In this document: positions 9,589 to 18,844 of the stretch, one piece after another
Layout of the letters: every line of letters begins with the position of its first letter
Numbering within the stretch: position 1 is the stretch's first letter
Assembly: GCF_001277235.1 (NCBI RefSeq)
Contig: NZ_CP012266.1
Coordinates: forward strand, 1,054,001-1,118,000
Direction of reading: 5' to 3'
Origin: Cronobacter dublinensis subsp. dublinensis LMG 23823
GTDB lineage: Bacteria; Pseudomonadota; Gammaproteobacteria; Enterobacterales; Enterobacteriaceae
DNA length: 64,000 bases
Position numbers and translations under genes: made by a program
The notes under the pieces: generated by a model
Database searches by the model: none
What the model was told of the DNA's origin: nothing
What the model saw: only the letters and a program-made list of their open reading frames with translations

Positions 9589-9932
9589 ATCCGCCATTCA
9601 GCGCTTTTTTCATCGTTTGCTGCTTTTTTGCCCGCGCGAATCGCCGGAGGTTTTTTACGAAATTAGATTTTATCACTGCCCTGAAACTTAGATCTGGCAT
9701 AAAGGTCTGGTTTTACGATCCCGTCTTGCCTTTAAACGTTATAAGCGTTTAAATTGCGCCCCTGCTATTGCCAGACCGACTGTTTTTGCGCGGTAAACCG
9801 AAAAACAATTCTTCGCCAGCGTGATCGGGAAGCATATCCCGCTGTCAGCGTCTGAAATGGCCGTGTTTTCGTCAGCAGGCTGACGATAAAAACTATTCAA
9901 TTTCAACACCACATCCACAGGCAGTAAATCTT
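9589..9932 (+). promoter_or_regulatory. Long brnQ upstream/leader region with nested inverted repeats
   Basis: This 344-bp gap has no gene that I can support. It holds a perfect TTTAAACG/CGTTTAAA inverted repeat (9731-9738 and 9746-9753), which lies inside an outer GGTCTGG/CCAGACC pair (9704-9710 and 9771-9777), and a CGTCAGC/GCTGACG hairpin at 9870-9885. I could not pick a convincing -35/-10 pair. No leader peptide rich in branched-chain codons is visible. The role, whether promoter, operator or structured leader for brnQ, is inferred only from position. Confidence 0.4.
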
Positions 9933-11252
9933 ATGACCCATCAGTTAAAATCGCGCGACATTATCGCACTGGGGTTTATGACCTTTGCGCTGTTCGTCGG
10001 CGCGGGCAATATCATTTTCCCTCCTATGGTTGGTTTGCAGGCCGGTCCGCATGTCTGGACGGCGGCGATCGGCTTTCTGATAACCGCCGTTGGTCTGCCT
10101 GTGCTGACCGTGGTGGCACTGGCGAAAGTGGGCGGCGGCGTTGACAGCCTGAGCCACCCGATTGGCCGCGTGGCGGGTATTCTGCTCGCGACCGTCTGCT
10201 ATCTGGCCGTGGGGCCGCTGTTCGCCACGCCGCGCACCGCGACCGTGTCGTTCGAAGTGGGCATCGCGCCACTGACCGGTGACGGCACGCTGCCGCTGCT
10301 GATTTACAGCCTGGTCTACTTCGCGCTGGTTATCCTGGTGTCGCTCTATCCGGGCAAACTGCTGGATACCGTGGGCAACTTCCTGGCGCCGCTGAAAATC
10401 ATCGCGCTGGTGGTGCTGTCGGTGGCGGCTATTGTCTGGCCGGCGGGCGATATCAGCGTGGCGACGGAAACCTATCAGAAAGCAGCGTTTTCCAACGGCT
10501 TTGTGAACGGCTATCTGACGATGGATACGCTGGGCGCGATGGTGTTCGGGATTGTTATCGTCAACGCGGCGCGTTCGCGCGGTGTTGAAGACTCGTGTCT
10601 GCTGACGCGCTACACGGTGCTCGCGGGCCTGATGGCGGGCGTCGGCCTGACGCTGCTTTATCTGGCGCTGTTCCGTCTGGGCTCTGACAGCGCGACGCTT
10701 GTCGATCAATCCGCTAACGGCGCGGCGATTCTGCACGCGTATGTTCAGCATACCTTTGGCGGCGCGGGCAGCTTACTGCTGGCGGGGCTGATCTTCCTGG
10801 CGTGCATGGTGACCGCGGTCGGCCTGACCTGCGCCTGCGCCGAGTTTTTCGCGCAGTATCTGCCGCTCTCCTACCGCACGCTGGTGTTTATCCTCGGCCT
10901 GTTCTCAATGGTGGTGTCGAATCTCGGCTTAAGCCAGCTGATTCAGTTCTCGATCCCGGTGCTGACGGCCATCTATCCGCCGTGTATCGCACTCGTTGTA
11001 CTGAGCTTTACCCGCGGCTGGTGGCATAATGCGAGCCGTGTTATCGCCCCGGCGATGGCGGTCAGTCTGCTGTTTGGTTTGATTGATGGGGTGAAAGCCT
11101 CGGCGATAAGCGGTATCCTTCCGGCCTGGACTCAGAAACTGCCGATGGCGGATCAGGGGCTGGCCTGGCTGCTGCCGACCATCGTGATTGCACTGGCGGC
11201 GGCCGTCTGGGATCGTACGGCCGGACGGAGCGTGACTTCCACCGCACATTGA
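9933..11252 (+). CDS. brnQ: Branched-chain amino acid transporter BrnQ
   Basis: The 439-residue LIV-II carrier has about 12 membrane helices and couples uptake of leucine, isoleucine and valine to the cation gradient across the inner membrane. Its length and sequence follow E. coli BrnQ, including VGAGNIIFPPMVGLQAG at the N-terminus, PLFATPRTATVSFEVG, and FGIVIVNAARSRGV. It is preceded by a long leader and followed by a terminator, so it is probably a single-gene transcript. Confidence 0.97.
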   Translation: MTHQLKSRDIIALGFMTFALFVGAGNIIFPPMVGLQAGPHVWTAAIGFLITAVGLPVLTVVALAKVGGGVDSLSHPIGRVAGILLATVCYLAVGPLFATPRTATVSFEVGIAPLTGDGTLPLLIYSLVYFALVILVSLYPGKLLDTVGNFLAPLKIIALVVLSVAAIVWPAGDISVATETYQKAAFSNGFVNGYLTMDTLGAMVFGIVIVNAARSRGVEDSCLLTRYTVLAGLMAGVGLTLLYLALFRLGSDSATLVDQSANGAAILHAYVQHTFGGAGSLLLAGLIFLACMVTAVGLTCACAEFFAQYLPLSYRTLVFILGLFSMVVSNLGLSQLIQFSIPVLTAIYPPCIALVVLSFTRGWWHNASRVIAPAMAVSLLFGLIDGVKASAISGILPAWTQKLPMADQGLAWLLPTIVIALAAAVWDRTAGRSVTSTAH

Positions 11253-11270
11253 TCGTCGGTTGATTGTTGA

Positions 11271-11300
11271 ACCACGGGGCCTGGCTCCGTGGTTTTTTAT
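11271..11300 (+). terminator. Intrinsic terminator after brnQ
   Basis: ACCACGG (11271-11277) pairs with CCGTGGT (11287-11293), and the stem runs straight into a T-run (11293-11298). It lies 18 bp past the brnQ stop and 23 bp before the proY start. Confidence 0.85.
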
Positions 11301-11322
11301 TGTATGACGTGGTACTGGAAAG

Positions 11323-12690
11323 ATGGAAAACGAGAACAAGCTCAAGCGCGGGTTGAGTACAAGACACATCCGCTTTATGGCGCTGGGTTCAGCGATTGGC
11401 ACCGGCCTGTTTTACGGCTCGGCGGACGCTATCAAAATGGCGGGCCCGAGCGTACTGCTGGCGTACATCATCGGCGGCGTGGCGGCGTATATCATTATGC
11501 GCGCGCTCGGTGAAATGTCGGTGCATAACCCGGCGGCGAGCTCTTTCTCTCGCTACGCGCAGGACTACCTCGGCCCGCTCGCTGGCTATATCACCGGCTG
11601 GACCTACTGCTTTGAAATCCTGATTGTCGCCATCGCCGACGTCACCGCGTTCGGCATCTATATGGGCGTCTGGTTCCCGACGGTGCCGCACTGGGTGTGG
11701 GTGCTGAGCGTGGTGCTGATTATCTGCGGCATCAACCTGATGAGCGTAAAAGTGTTCGGCGAGCTGGAGTTCTGGTTCTCGTTCTTTAAAGTCGCCACCA
11801 TCATCATCATGATTGCCGCCGGTATCGGCATCATTATCTGGGGTTTCGGCAACGGCGGTCAGCCGACCGGCATCCATAACCTGTGGAGCAACGGCGGCTT
11901 CTTCGCGAACGGCTGGATTGGCACCGTGATGGCGCTGCAAATGGTCATGTTCGCCTACGGCGGTATTGAGATCATCGGCATCACCGCGGGCGAGGCGAAC
12001 GACCCGGCGAAATCCATTCCGCGCGCCATTAATTCGGTACCGCTGCGTATCCTTGTGTTTTATGTCGGCACGCTGTTTGTGATCATGTCTATCTACCCGT
12101 GGAATGAAGTGGGCACCAACGGCAGCCCGTTCGTCCTGACCTTCCAGCATATGGGCATTACTATTGCGGCGGGCATCCTGAACTTCGTGGTGCTGACCGC
12201 CTCGCTGTCGGCGATTAACAGCGACGTGTTCGGCGTTGGCCGTATGCTGCACGGCATGGCGGAGCAGGGGAGCGCGCCGAAAGTGTTCGCCAAAACCTCG
12301 CGCCGCGGCATTCCGTGGGTGACGGTCGTGGTGATGTGCTTCGCGATGCTGCTGGCGGTGTACCTCAACTACATCATGCCGGAAAACGTCTTCCTGGTGA
12401 TTGCGTCGCTCGCGACGTTCGCGACCGTCTGGGTGTGGATTATGATCCTTCTCTCGCAGGTGGCGTTCCGCCGCCGCCTGAGCGCGGATGAAGCCAACGC
12501 GCTGAAATTCAAAGTGCCGGGCGGGGTGGCGACCACCATTGTGGGCCTGATTTTCCTGGCCTTTATTATCGCGCTGATTGGCTGGCATCCGGATACCCGC
12601 ATTTCGCTCTACGTCGGTTTCGCGTGGATTGCGCTGCTACTGGTCGGCTGGGTGTTTAAACGCCGCCGCGACGCCCGCCTGTCCGCGTAA
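11323..12690 (+). CDS. proY: Amino acid permease ProY (APC family)
   Basis: A 455-residue amino acid-polyamine-organocation permease with about 12 membrane helices. It matches E. coli ProY, described as a proline-specific or cryptic proline permease, over nearly the full length: LSTRHIRFMALGSAIGTGLF at the N-terminus, EIIGITAGEANDP, and SALSAINSDVFGVGRMLHG-type sequence in the middle. The substrate is inferred from homology; histidine has also been suggested for this branch. A terminator lies on each side, so it is probably its own transcription unit. Confidence 0.93.
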   Translation: MENENKLKRGLSTRHIRFMALGSAIGTGLFYGSADAIKMAGPSVLLAYIIGGVAAYIIMRALGEMSVHNPAASSFSRYAQDYLGPLAGYITGWTYCFEILIVAIADVTAFGIYMGVWFPTVPHWVWVLSVVLIICGINLMSVKVFGELEFWFSFFKVATIIIMIAAGIGIIIWGFGNGGQPTGIHNLWSNGGFFANGWIGTVMALQMVMFAYGGIEIIGITAGEANDPAKSIPRAINSVPLRILVFYVGTLFVIMSIYPWNEVGTNGSPFVLTFQHMGITIAAGILNFVVLTASLSAINSDVFGVGRMLHGMAEQGSAPKVFAKTSRRGIPWVTVVVMCFAMLLAVYLNYIMPENVFLVIASLATFATVWVWIMILLSQVAFRRRLSADEANALKFKVPGGVATTIVGLIFLAFIIALIGWHPDTRISLYVGFAWIALLLVGWVFKRRRDARLSA

Positions 12691-12700
12691 TTTCTCCCAT

Positions 12701-12731
12701 CATCCCCGCCGCCTGGCGGGGATGTCGTTTT
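12701..12731 (+). terminator. Intrinsic terminator after proY
   Basis: A 10-bp perfect stem, CATCCCCGCC (12701-12710) with GGCGGGGATG (12715-12724), has a GCCT loop and is followed by TCGTTTTC. It starts 10 bp past the proY stop. Confidence 0.75.
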
Positions 12732-12765
12732 CGCTCTACGCTCACCTGAGATTCTCCGCCTCCCG

Positions 12766-12795
12766 TCTCCTCCCCCAATAAAATCCAGAATGAGG
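12766..12795. promoter_or_regulatory. Candidate MalT boxes upstream of malZ
   Basis: On the minus strand 12766-12775 reads GGGGAGGAGA, 9 of 10 to the MalT box GGGGAKGAGG. A weaker match, CAGAATGAGG (7 of 10), lies on the plus strand at 12786-12795. MalT activates malZ in E. coli, so sites are expected in this 167-bp gap. Assignment is by motif match only. Confidence 0.55.
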
Positions 12796-12857
12796 AAGGC
12801 GCGCGGTTGCCCGTGTGAAAAGATCGCCCCGTTTTCTGTCGATTAAGGATTAAGTGT

Positions 12858-14675
12858 ATGTTGAATGCCTGGCATCTCCCCGTCGCGCCCTTTATTCGCA
12901 AGCAAGGGGAGACGTTACAGATAACCCTCTGGCTCAAGGGCGACGCGCTGCCGGAAACTGTCGTACTGCGCTATGAGCGCGATAACGAAGAAACGCCCTT
13001 TACCATGAAGCGCCTGCCAGGCGCGCCGCACCCGGAGGTCAGCGCGTGGCAGGCGAGCATTCCGCTCGGCGACGGCCAGCCGCGCCGCCGCTACGCCTTT
13101 AAACTGCTCTGGCGCGATCGCCAGCAGTGGTTCAGCCCGCTGGGCTTTAGCGAATTTCCGCCGGCCCGCCTGGCGCTGTTCGCGATTGACGCGCCGGACG
13201 ACGGCCCGGACTGGGTGCAGGACCAGGTGTTTTATCAGATTTTCCCGGACCGCTTTGCCCGCAGCACGCCGCGCGGGGCGCAGCAGGACAAGGTTTACTA
13301 TCACCACGACCAGGGACGCGACATCATCCTGCGCGACTGGCATGAGCCGGTAAGCCAGGAGGCGGGCGCCTCGACGTTTTACGGCGGCGATCTCGATGGC
13401 ATCTGCGAAAAGCTTCCCTACCTGAAAAAGCTCGGCGTCACGGCGCTCTACCTCAACCCGATCTTTAGCGCGCCGAGCGTGCATAAATATGACACCGCCG
13501 ATTACCGCCACGTCGATCCGCAGTTCGGCGGTGACGAGGCGCTGCTGCGCCTGCGCGAAAAAACGCGTGAGGCGGATATGCGCCTGATTCTGGACGGCGT
13601 CTTTAACCACACCGGCGACACGCACCCGTGGTTTGATCGCCAGAACCACGGCGCTGATGGCGCGTGCCATCACCCTGACTCGCCAACGCGCAACTGGTAC
13701 AGCTTCACCGATGACGGCCACGCGTTCTGCTGGCTCGGTTACGACAGCCTGCCGAAGCTCGATTTCGCCGAGCGCGGCGTGGTGGAGGAAATTTACGCGG
13801 GCGAAGCGAGCGTGGTGAAACACTGGCTGAAAGCGCCGTGGAGTATCGACGGCTGGCGGCTCGACGTGGTGCATATGCTCGGCGAGCGCGGCGGGGCGAA
13901 AGAAAACCTGCGCCATGTTGAGGGCATTACGCGCGCCGCCAAAGCGGTTAATCCGCAGGCGTTTGTCTTTGGTGAGCATTTCGGCGACGCGCGCCAGTGG
14001 CTGCAAAACGACGCGGAAGACGCGGCGATGAACTACCGCGGCTTTACCACGCCGCTGTGGAGTTTTCTCGCGGGCGTGGATCAGGGCCTTGAGCCGCAAC
14101 GGCTCGACGCCGCCGACTGCATCCGCTGGATGGAAGAGTACCGCGCGGCGCTGTCGCACCAGCAGCAGTTGCGGATGTTTAACCAGCTCGACAGTCACGA
14201 CACCGCGCGCTTTAAGACGCTGGTTAACGGCGATCCGGCGCGTCTGCGGGCGGCGGCGGTATGGCTTTTCTGCTGGCCTGGCGTGCCCTGCATTTTTTAT
14301 GGCGACGAAGTGGGCGTCGAGGGCGGCAACGATCCGTTCTGCCGCCAGCCGTTCCCGTGGGATAAGGCGCAGCAGGACGGCGAACTGCTCGCGCTCTATC
14401 AGCGCCTCGCGCGCCTGCGCCACCGCAGCCGGGCGCTGCGCGCCGGCGGGTGTCAGGTGATGTACGCAAAAGGCGACGTTATCGTCTTCGCGCGCGTCTT
14501 TCAGCAGGAGCGGGTGCTGGTGGCGCTCAATCGCGGCGCGGCCTGCGACGTGACGCTGGCGTTCTCGCCGCTGCTTGAGGGCAATACCTGGACGCGTGAA
14601 GAGGGCGACGGCGCGCTGGAAGGACAGGCGCTGCGGCTGGCGGCAGGAGCGGCGGTTATCTGGCGCGCGCGATAA
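12858..14675 (+). CDS. malZ: Maltodextrin glucosidase MalZ
   Basis: This 605-residue cytoplasmic GH13 enzyme removes glucose from the reducing end of short maltodextrins. It has an N-terminal beta-domain, then the catalytic barrel starting near DQVFYQIFPDRFARS. The triad is the nucleophile Asp in GWRLDVVHM (about residue 335), the acid/base Glu in FGEHFGDARQW (about 373) and Asp in NQLDSHDTARF (about 446). The length equals E. coli MalZ. The start follows an AAGGAT site. It lies apart from the other mal genes, as in E. coli. Confidence 0.96.
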   Translation: MLNAWHLPVAPFIRKQGETLQITLWLKGDALPETVVLRYERDNEETPFTMKRLPGAPHPEVSAWQASIPLGDGQPRRRYAFKLLWRDRQQWFSPLGFSEFPPARLALFAIDAPDDGPDWVQDQVFYQIFPDRFARSTPRGAQQDKVYYHHDQGRDIILRDWHEPVSQEAGASTFYGGDLDGICEKLPYLKKLGVTALYLNPIFSAPSVHKYDTADYRHVDPQFGGDEALLRLREKTREADMRLILDGVFNHTGDTHPWFDRQNHGADGACHHPDSPTRNWYSFTDDGHAFCWLGYDSLPKLDFAERGVVEEIYAGEASVVKHWLKAPWSIDGWRLDVVHMLGERGGAKENLRHVEGITRAAKAVNPQAFVFGEHFGDARQWLQNDAEDAAMNYRGFTTPLWSFLAGVDQGLEPQRLDAADCIRWMEEYRAALSHQQQLRMFNQLDSHDTARFKTLVNGDPARLRAAAVWLFCWPGVPCIFYGDEVGVEGGNDPFCRQPFPWDKAQQDGELLALYQRLARLRHRSRALRAGGCQVMYAKGDVIVFARVFQQERVLVALNRGAACDVTLAFSPLLEGNTWTREEGDGALEGQALRLAAGAAVIWRAR

Positions 14676-14687
14676 GCGCACCGAAAC

Positions 14688-14709
14688 GCGGTAAAGGAAT
14701 ACCGCTTTT
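14688..14709 (+). terminator. Weak hairpin after malZ
   Basis: GCGGTA (14688-14693) pairs with TACCGC (14700-14705) across a 6-nt loop and is followed by only four T residues. It may partly separate malZ from the DUF2339 gene. Confidence 0.4.
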
Positions 14710-14759
14710 CATTCAGATATGGGAAAGTAGCCGCACATCTGCCGCAGGGTCTGAAATCA

Positions 14760-17471
14760 ATGGATGAGATTTTTGTGTTTGCTGCTCTGATTGCGCTGTT
14801 CTGCGTGGTCGTGGTGCCCATCATGGCCATCATGGCGCTCACGCGCAGCGCACGTAACGAAACCGAACTGCAGCGCCTGCGCGAGCGGGTAGCGACGCTG
14901 GAAGCGCGGCTTGAGGGCGCCCCGGCGGCGAGCGCGCCTGCGCCTGTCGTATCGTCTGCGTGGCAGGCGGCGCCTGCGCCTGTCACCGCTGCGGCTGAGC
15001 CTGTAAATGAACCTGAACCGACACCTGCGCCGCAGGCGGCTGATGCGCCGCCGGTCTGGTCGCAGGCGGTGCGGTCTGCGGCGAAACCGAAGACGCGTGA
15101 CACTGCGCCGCGCCGCGAGACGCCGGTTCAGGAAAACGGCGGCGAGTCAGCTCTGGGCGGCGTGTTTTCAGGCCTGGCCCATTGGTTTATGCAGGGCAAT
15201 CCGCTCGCCAAAATCGGCGTGATCCTGCTCTTTTTAGGGCTCTCTTTCCTCCTGCGCTATAGCGTCGAGCGCGACATGCTGCCGCTGGAGCTGCGCGTCG
15301 CGGGCGCGGGCGTCGCAGGACTGGCGCTGCTGGCGTTCGGCTGGCGGCTGCGGCATACCTCTCCCCTCTACGCGCTGATCCTTCAGGGCGGCGCGGTTGG
15401 CGCGCTCTATATCACCATTTTCGGCGCGTTCCGGCTCTGGCAGATGCTGCCGATGCCGCTGGCTTTCGGTTTGATGCTGGTCGTATGCGCCGCGAGCGTG
15501 GCGCTGGCGGTGCTGCAACGCGCATTAAGTCTCGCGATGCTGGCGAGCCTCGGCGGTTATCTCGCGCCGCTGCTGCTCTCTACCGGCGGCGGCAGCCATA
15601 TCGCGCTGTTCTCATTCTATCTGCTGCTTTCCGTGGGCATCGCCGCCGTGAGCGTCTGGCAGCACTGGCGCGAGCTGAATCTGCTCGGGCTCCTGTTTAC
15701 CTTCGGCGTGGCGGGTCTCTGGGGGATCAATGGTTATCAGCCGGATGAGTGGCTGAGCTGCCAGATCTTTTTAATCGCCAATATTCTGCTCTTCGGCGTG
15801 GTCTGCGTGGCGCTGTCGCTACGCGCGCAGCAGCAGAAGAAAATCGTCGACGGCGTGCTGCTGTTTGCGCCGCCGCTGATCGGGTTCGGGATGCAGTACG
15901 CGATAACCCGCCACTGGACCTACGGCCCGGCGTTTTCCGCGCTCGGTTTCGGGTTGGTCTATCTGCTGCTCGCTCGTTTCGCGCTGCGCCGCTACCCGCA
16001 GCACGGGCGCATACTGGCGATGGGCGGACTGGCGCTCGGCGGCGCGTTTGTCACGCTCGCCATTCCGCTGGCGCTCTCGGCACGCTGGACGGCGCTCGCC
16101 TGGGCGCTGGAAGGGCTCGGACTGCTGTGGTTCGGCATGCAACAGGCCCAGCGCCGCATGAGCTACAGCGGCAGCGCGCTGCTGGCGCTGGCGGCGGCGA
16201 GCGCGATGTACGCCTGGCTCGACGGCATCGCGCTGCTGAACGCGGCGTTTATCTGCGCGGTGCTGGCGCTCTGCTGGCTCGCGGGCGGCTGGCTGTGGCG
16301 TGAGCCGCAGCGACAGGTGAGCCGCGCGCATCTTGGCGCGGGTATCGCGTTCTGGCTGATGGCGCTGATCGCGGCGTCGCGCTGGGCGTTCCATGATGCC
16401 TCTACGGGCGTCGCCTGTACGCTTGCGCTGCTCGCGCTCTCCGCGTTGCTGTGGCGCGTGACCGCGCGTAAAGCCGCGTGGCCGGATCTTGGTCATGCCG
16501 TCTGGCTGCTGTGGCCGGGCATGACGCTGATGCTGCTGTGCCATCTGATGATTGACGGCGCGCTGGTCCGGGCAGGCTGGCACAGCCTCGTCTGGTGTCT
16601 GGCGCTGCCGTGCGCGCTGTGGCTGCTGCGCCGGGATGCCAGCGCGCTGCCGGTTCGTCTTCAGCAGGGGCTGCATCTGTCGCTGTTCTGGATGCTGCTG
16701 CTGGCCGTTGCTGCCGAGACCTGGTGGTTTACCGACAGCCTGCCGTGGGGCAGCGAGGCGTGGCAGACGGGGATTATTCTGGCCGTCAGCGCAGCCATCG
16801 TGCTGCTGGTGAAGGCGGCATTACGGCGGCAGTGGTGGCCGTTCGCGGCGTGGCCTGCGCTTTACAGCGGGCCGGGGCTCGCGCCGCTCGCGCCTGCGCT
16901 TGCGCTGTTACTGCTCACCGGCAATCTGCTCAATGGCGTGACGGCCGACTGGCCGTATCTGCCGTTGCTCAACCCGCTGGAGCTTGGCGCGGGCTTTGCG
17001 CTGCTGGCGGTGCTGAGCTGGTGGCGGCTGCTGACGCGCTTCTGGATGCCGCTTCTGCGCCAGGCGCAGCCCTGGGCGCCGCTCGCCTGGCTGGCGCTGC
17101 TGTTCTGGTGGGGCAACGGGCTGGTGCTGCGCACGCTCGCCTGGGCAGGCGACATTCCCTGGTATGCTGATGCGCTGTGGGATTCGCGCCTGGTGCAGAC
17201 CACCTTCGCGCTGCTCTGGATGCTGCTGGCGTTGCTGGTCATGGTGCGCGCCACGCGTAAAGGCGCGCGGCAGGGCTGGTTCTGCGGCGCGGGGCTGCTT
17301 GGCGTAGTGATTGTGAAGCTGATGCTGGTGGACAGCGCTCATGGCGGCGGCCTCGCGCGCGCCGTGGCGTTTATCGGCGTCGCGGTGCTGGTGCTGATTG
17401 TGGGTTATTTTTCTCCGCTGCCGCCGAAAGCGGCGCAGCCGGTCAACACCCGTCAGGGAGAGTCAGAATGA
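14760..17471 (+). CDS. DUF2339 large polytopic membrane protein
   Basis: I recognise this 903-residue protein as DUF2339, a family of unknown function. It opens with a membrane helix (about residues 4-26), a short coiled coil (about 33-53), and a Pro/Ala-rich linker to about residue 125. The family signature NPLAKIGVILLFLGLSFLL follows, then 20 or more hydrophobic helices rich in Trp, Leu and Ala up to a short polar tail. No catalytic motif is obvious. Its ATGA overlap with the DUF3999 gene shows tight coupling. The pair lies between malZ and acpH, where E. coli K-12 has nothing comparable. GC content and codon use look like the backbone, so any transfer is old. Confidence 0.8.
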   Translation: MDEIFVFAALIALFCVVVVPIMAIMALTRSARNETELQRLRERVATLEARLEGAPAASAPAPVVSSAWQAAPAPVTAAAEPVNEPEPTPAPQAADAPPVWSQAVRSAAKPKTRDTAPRRETPVQENGGESALGGVFSGLAHWFMQGNPLAKIGVILLFLGLSFLLRYSVERDMLPLELRVAGAGVAGLALLAFGWRLRHTSPLYALILQGGAVGALYITIFGAFRLWQMLPMPLAFGLMLVVCAASVALAVLQRALSLAMLASLGGYLAPLLLSTGGGSHIALFSFYLLLSVGIAAVSVWQHWRELNLLGLLFTFGVAGLWGINGYQPDEWLSCQIFLIANILLFGVVCVALSLRAQQQKKIVDGVLLFAPPLIGFGMQYAITRHWTYGPAFSALGFGLVYLLLARFALRRYPQHGRILAMGGLALGGAFVTLAIPLALSARWTALAWALEGLGLLWFGMQQAQRRMSYSGSALLALAAASAMYAWLDGIALLNAAFICAVLALCWLAGGWLWREPQRQVSRAHLGAGIAFWLMALIAASRWAFHDASTGVACTLALLALSALLWRVTARKAAWPDLGHAVWLLWPGMTLMLLCHLMIDGALVRAGWHSLVWCLALPCALWLLRRDASALPVRLQQGLHLSLFWMLLLAVAAETWWFTDSLPWGSEAWQTGIILAVSAAIVLLVKAALRRQWWPFAAWPALYSGPGLAPLAPALALLLLTGNLLNGVTADWPYLPLLNPLELGAGFALLAVLSWWRLLTRFWMPLLRQAQPWAPLAWLALLFWWGNGLVLRTLAWAGDIPWYADALWDSRLVQTTFALLWMLLALLVMVRATRKGARQGWFCGAGLLGVVIVKLMLVDSAHGGGLARAVAFIGVAVLVLIVGYFSPLPPKAAQPVNTRQGESE

Positions 17472-18844
17472 AATCATACTGGATAGCCCTCGTCTGGGCG
17501 GTGGCCGCCGCTTGCGCGGCAGGTGATGACGCGTCAACCCGGGCGGAGAGCCCGCAGGCTTACGCGCGCGGCATGGAGCTCGCCGTCGAAGGGCAGTCGC
17601 CCTGGTATCAACTGGTATTGCCGGAGGCGGTCTATCAGCAGAGCGCCTTCCCGGATCTGCGTGATGTCCGCGTATTCAACGCGCAGGGCGCGAACTTGCC
17701 TTTCGCGCTGGAAACCACGACGCCGCCCGCGCCTGCGCCGCAAAGCGCGCCGCTGACGGTATATAAGCTCGAGGCGCAGCCGCAACAACCCACCCGCGAG
17801 GATGACCCGAACGCGGTGCTGCTGACCATGCCGTCGGGCGTGCAGGTTCGTCTGGAAAACTCGCCCGGCGAGACGATGAGCGCGAGCTGGCTTATTCCGC
17901 TTGGCGAAGGGCATGGCGAGCAGGTGCTGACGCAGCTGCGCCTCGCCTGGCCGCAGCAGGCGAAGGGCTGGCAGGCGCGGGTCGATATCCTCAGCAGCGA
18001 GGCGCTGCGCGACTGGCAGCCGGAAGTGACCGACGCGCCGCTGATGGATTTAACCTCGGGCGATCGTCGTCTGTTGCAGGACAAGGTGGATTTCAGTGAC
18101 GGGCTGAGGCTCTCCGGCGCGAAATACCTGCTGGTGGTGGTGAAAAACGCCAGCGCGCCGCTCAGTTTTACCGCAGCGACCGGACAGTGGCAGGCGCCGC
18201 ATCCGCAGCCGGTGCGCATACCGCTGCCCGCGCAGGGCGTGAAAACGCCCGACGACGCGGCGGTCTACCGCTGGTCGCGCCCGCAGCCGTTTGATGCGCT
18301 GACGCTGCGCCCGGCGCAGGAGAACGCCGTCGTGCCGGTAGAAATCGACTACCGCAGCGCGGACAACATGGCCTGGCAGCCGCTCGCCCGCACCGTGATT
18401 TACCGCCTGGCGGATCGCCCGGTGGTGAGGATCGCCCTGCACGGCGAGCTGATTTCCTCCCTGCGCGTGCGCGCTGTCAATCAGCGCTTCGGGGAGGCGC
18501 TGCCGGAAGTGACCGGCGAGCGTGATGAAAAAACGCTGGTGTTTAACGCTCAGGGGAGCGGTCCGTTCCTGCTCGCCTGGGGCAATGGCGCCGCACAGCC
18601 GCAGGCGCTCGCGCTGCAAACGCTGGTGCCGGGGCAGCGCAGCCTTGAGACGCTGCCTTACGCGCAGGCGGCCAGATCCGTGGCGCTGGGCGGCGATGCG
18701 CGGCTGGTCGCGAAAGACGCCGTCGCGCAGCGCAGCACGAGCTACACGTGGCTTATCTGGGCTGTACTGGTGGCGGGCGCCGCCGGGCTGCTGCTGCTCG
18801 CCTGGCGGCTGTGGCGGGAGATCCGCGGCGAAAAAGCGGCGTAA
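17468..18844 (+). CDS. DUF3999 periplasmic protein with C-terminal membrane anchor
   Basis: The 458-residue product has an N-terminal signal peptide (MKSYWIALVWAVAAACAA), a large beta-rich periplasmic region, and a single C-terminal helix (about residues 428-448, WLIWAVLVAGAAGLLLLAW) ending in basic residues. This is the DUF3999 architecture; the family has no known function and commonly pairs with DUF2339. AAAC at the signal end is a poor lipobox, and the C-terminal helix makes lipidation unnecessary. The stop codon abuts the acpH stop with no gap. The likely role is an envelope complex with the upstream membrane protein, which is inference from coupling. Confidence 0.8.
   Translation: MKSYWIALVWAVAAACAAGDDASTRAESPQAYARGMELAVEGQSPWYQLVLPEAVYQQSAFPDLRDVRVFNAQGANLPFALETTTPPAPAPQSAPLTVYKLEAQPQQPTREDDPNAVLLTMPSGVQVRLENSPGETMSASWLIPLGEGHGEQVLTQLRLAWPQQAKGWQARVDILSSEALRDWQPEVTDAPLMDLTSGDRRLLQDKVDFSDGLRLSGAKYLLVVVKNASAPLSFTAATGQWQAPHPQPVRIPLPAQGVKTPDDAAVYRWSRPQPFDALTLRPAQENAVVPVEIDYRSADNMAWQPLARTVIYRLADRPVVRIALHGELISSLRVRAVNQRFGEALPEVTGERDEKTLVFNAQGSGPFLLAWGNGAAQPQALALQTLVPGQRSLETLPYAQAARSVALGGDARLVAKDAVAQRSTSYTWLIWAVLVAGAAGLLLLAWRLWREIRGEKAA

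Noticed and set aside
11389..12588. 399-codon antisense frame inside proY
   Set aside because: Its His/Arg/Asp-rich composition is the mirror of membrane-helix codons on the other strand; there is no start context.
12915..14681. 588-codon open frame antisense to malZ
   Set aside because: It lies fully opposite a well-conserved gene; long antisense frames are expected at this GC3 bias, and the peptide is Arg/Ala/His-rich without domains.
17468..17530. DUF3999 protein as a lipoprotein
   Set aside because: The AAAC at the signal end is a weak lipobox and a C-terminal membrane helix already anchors the protein.
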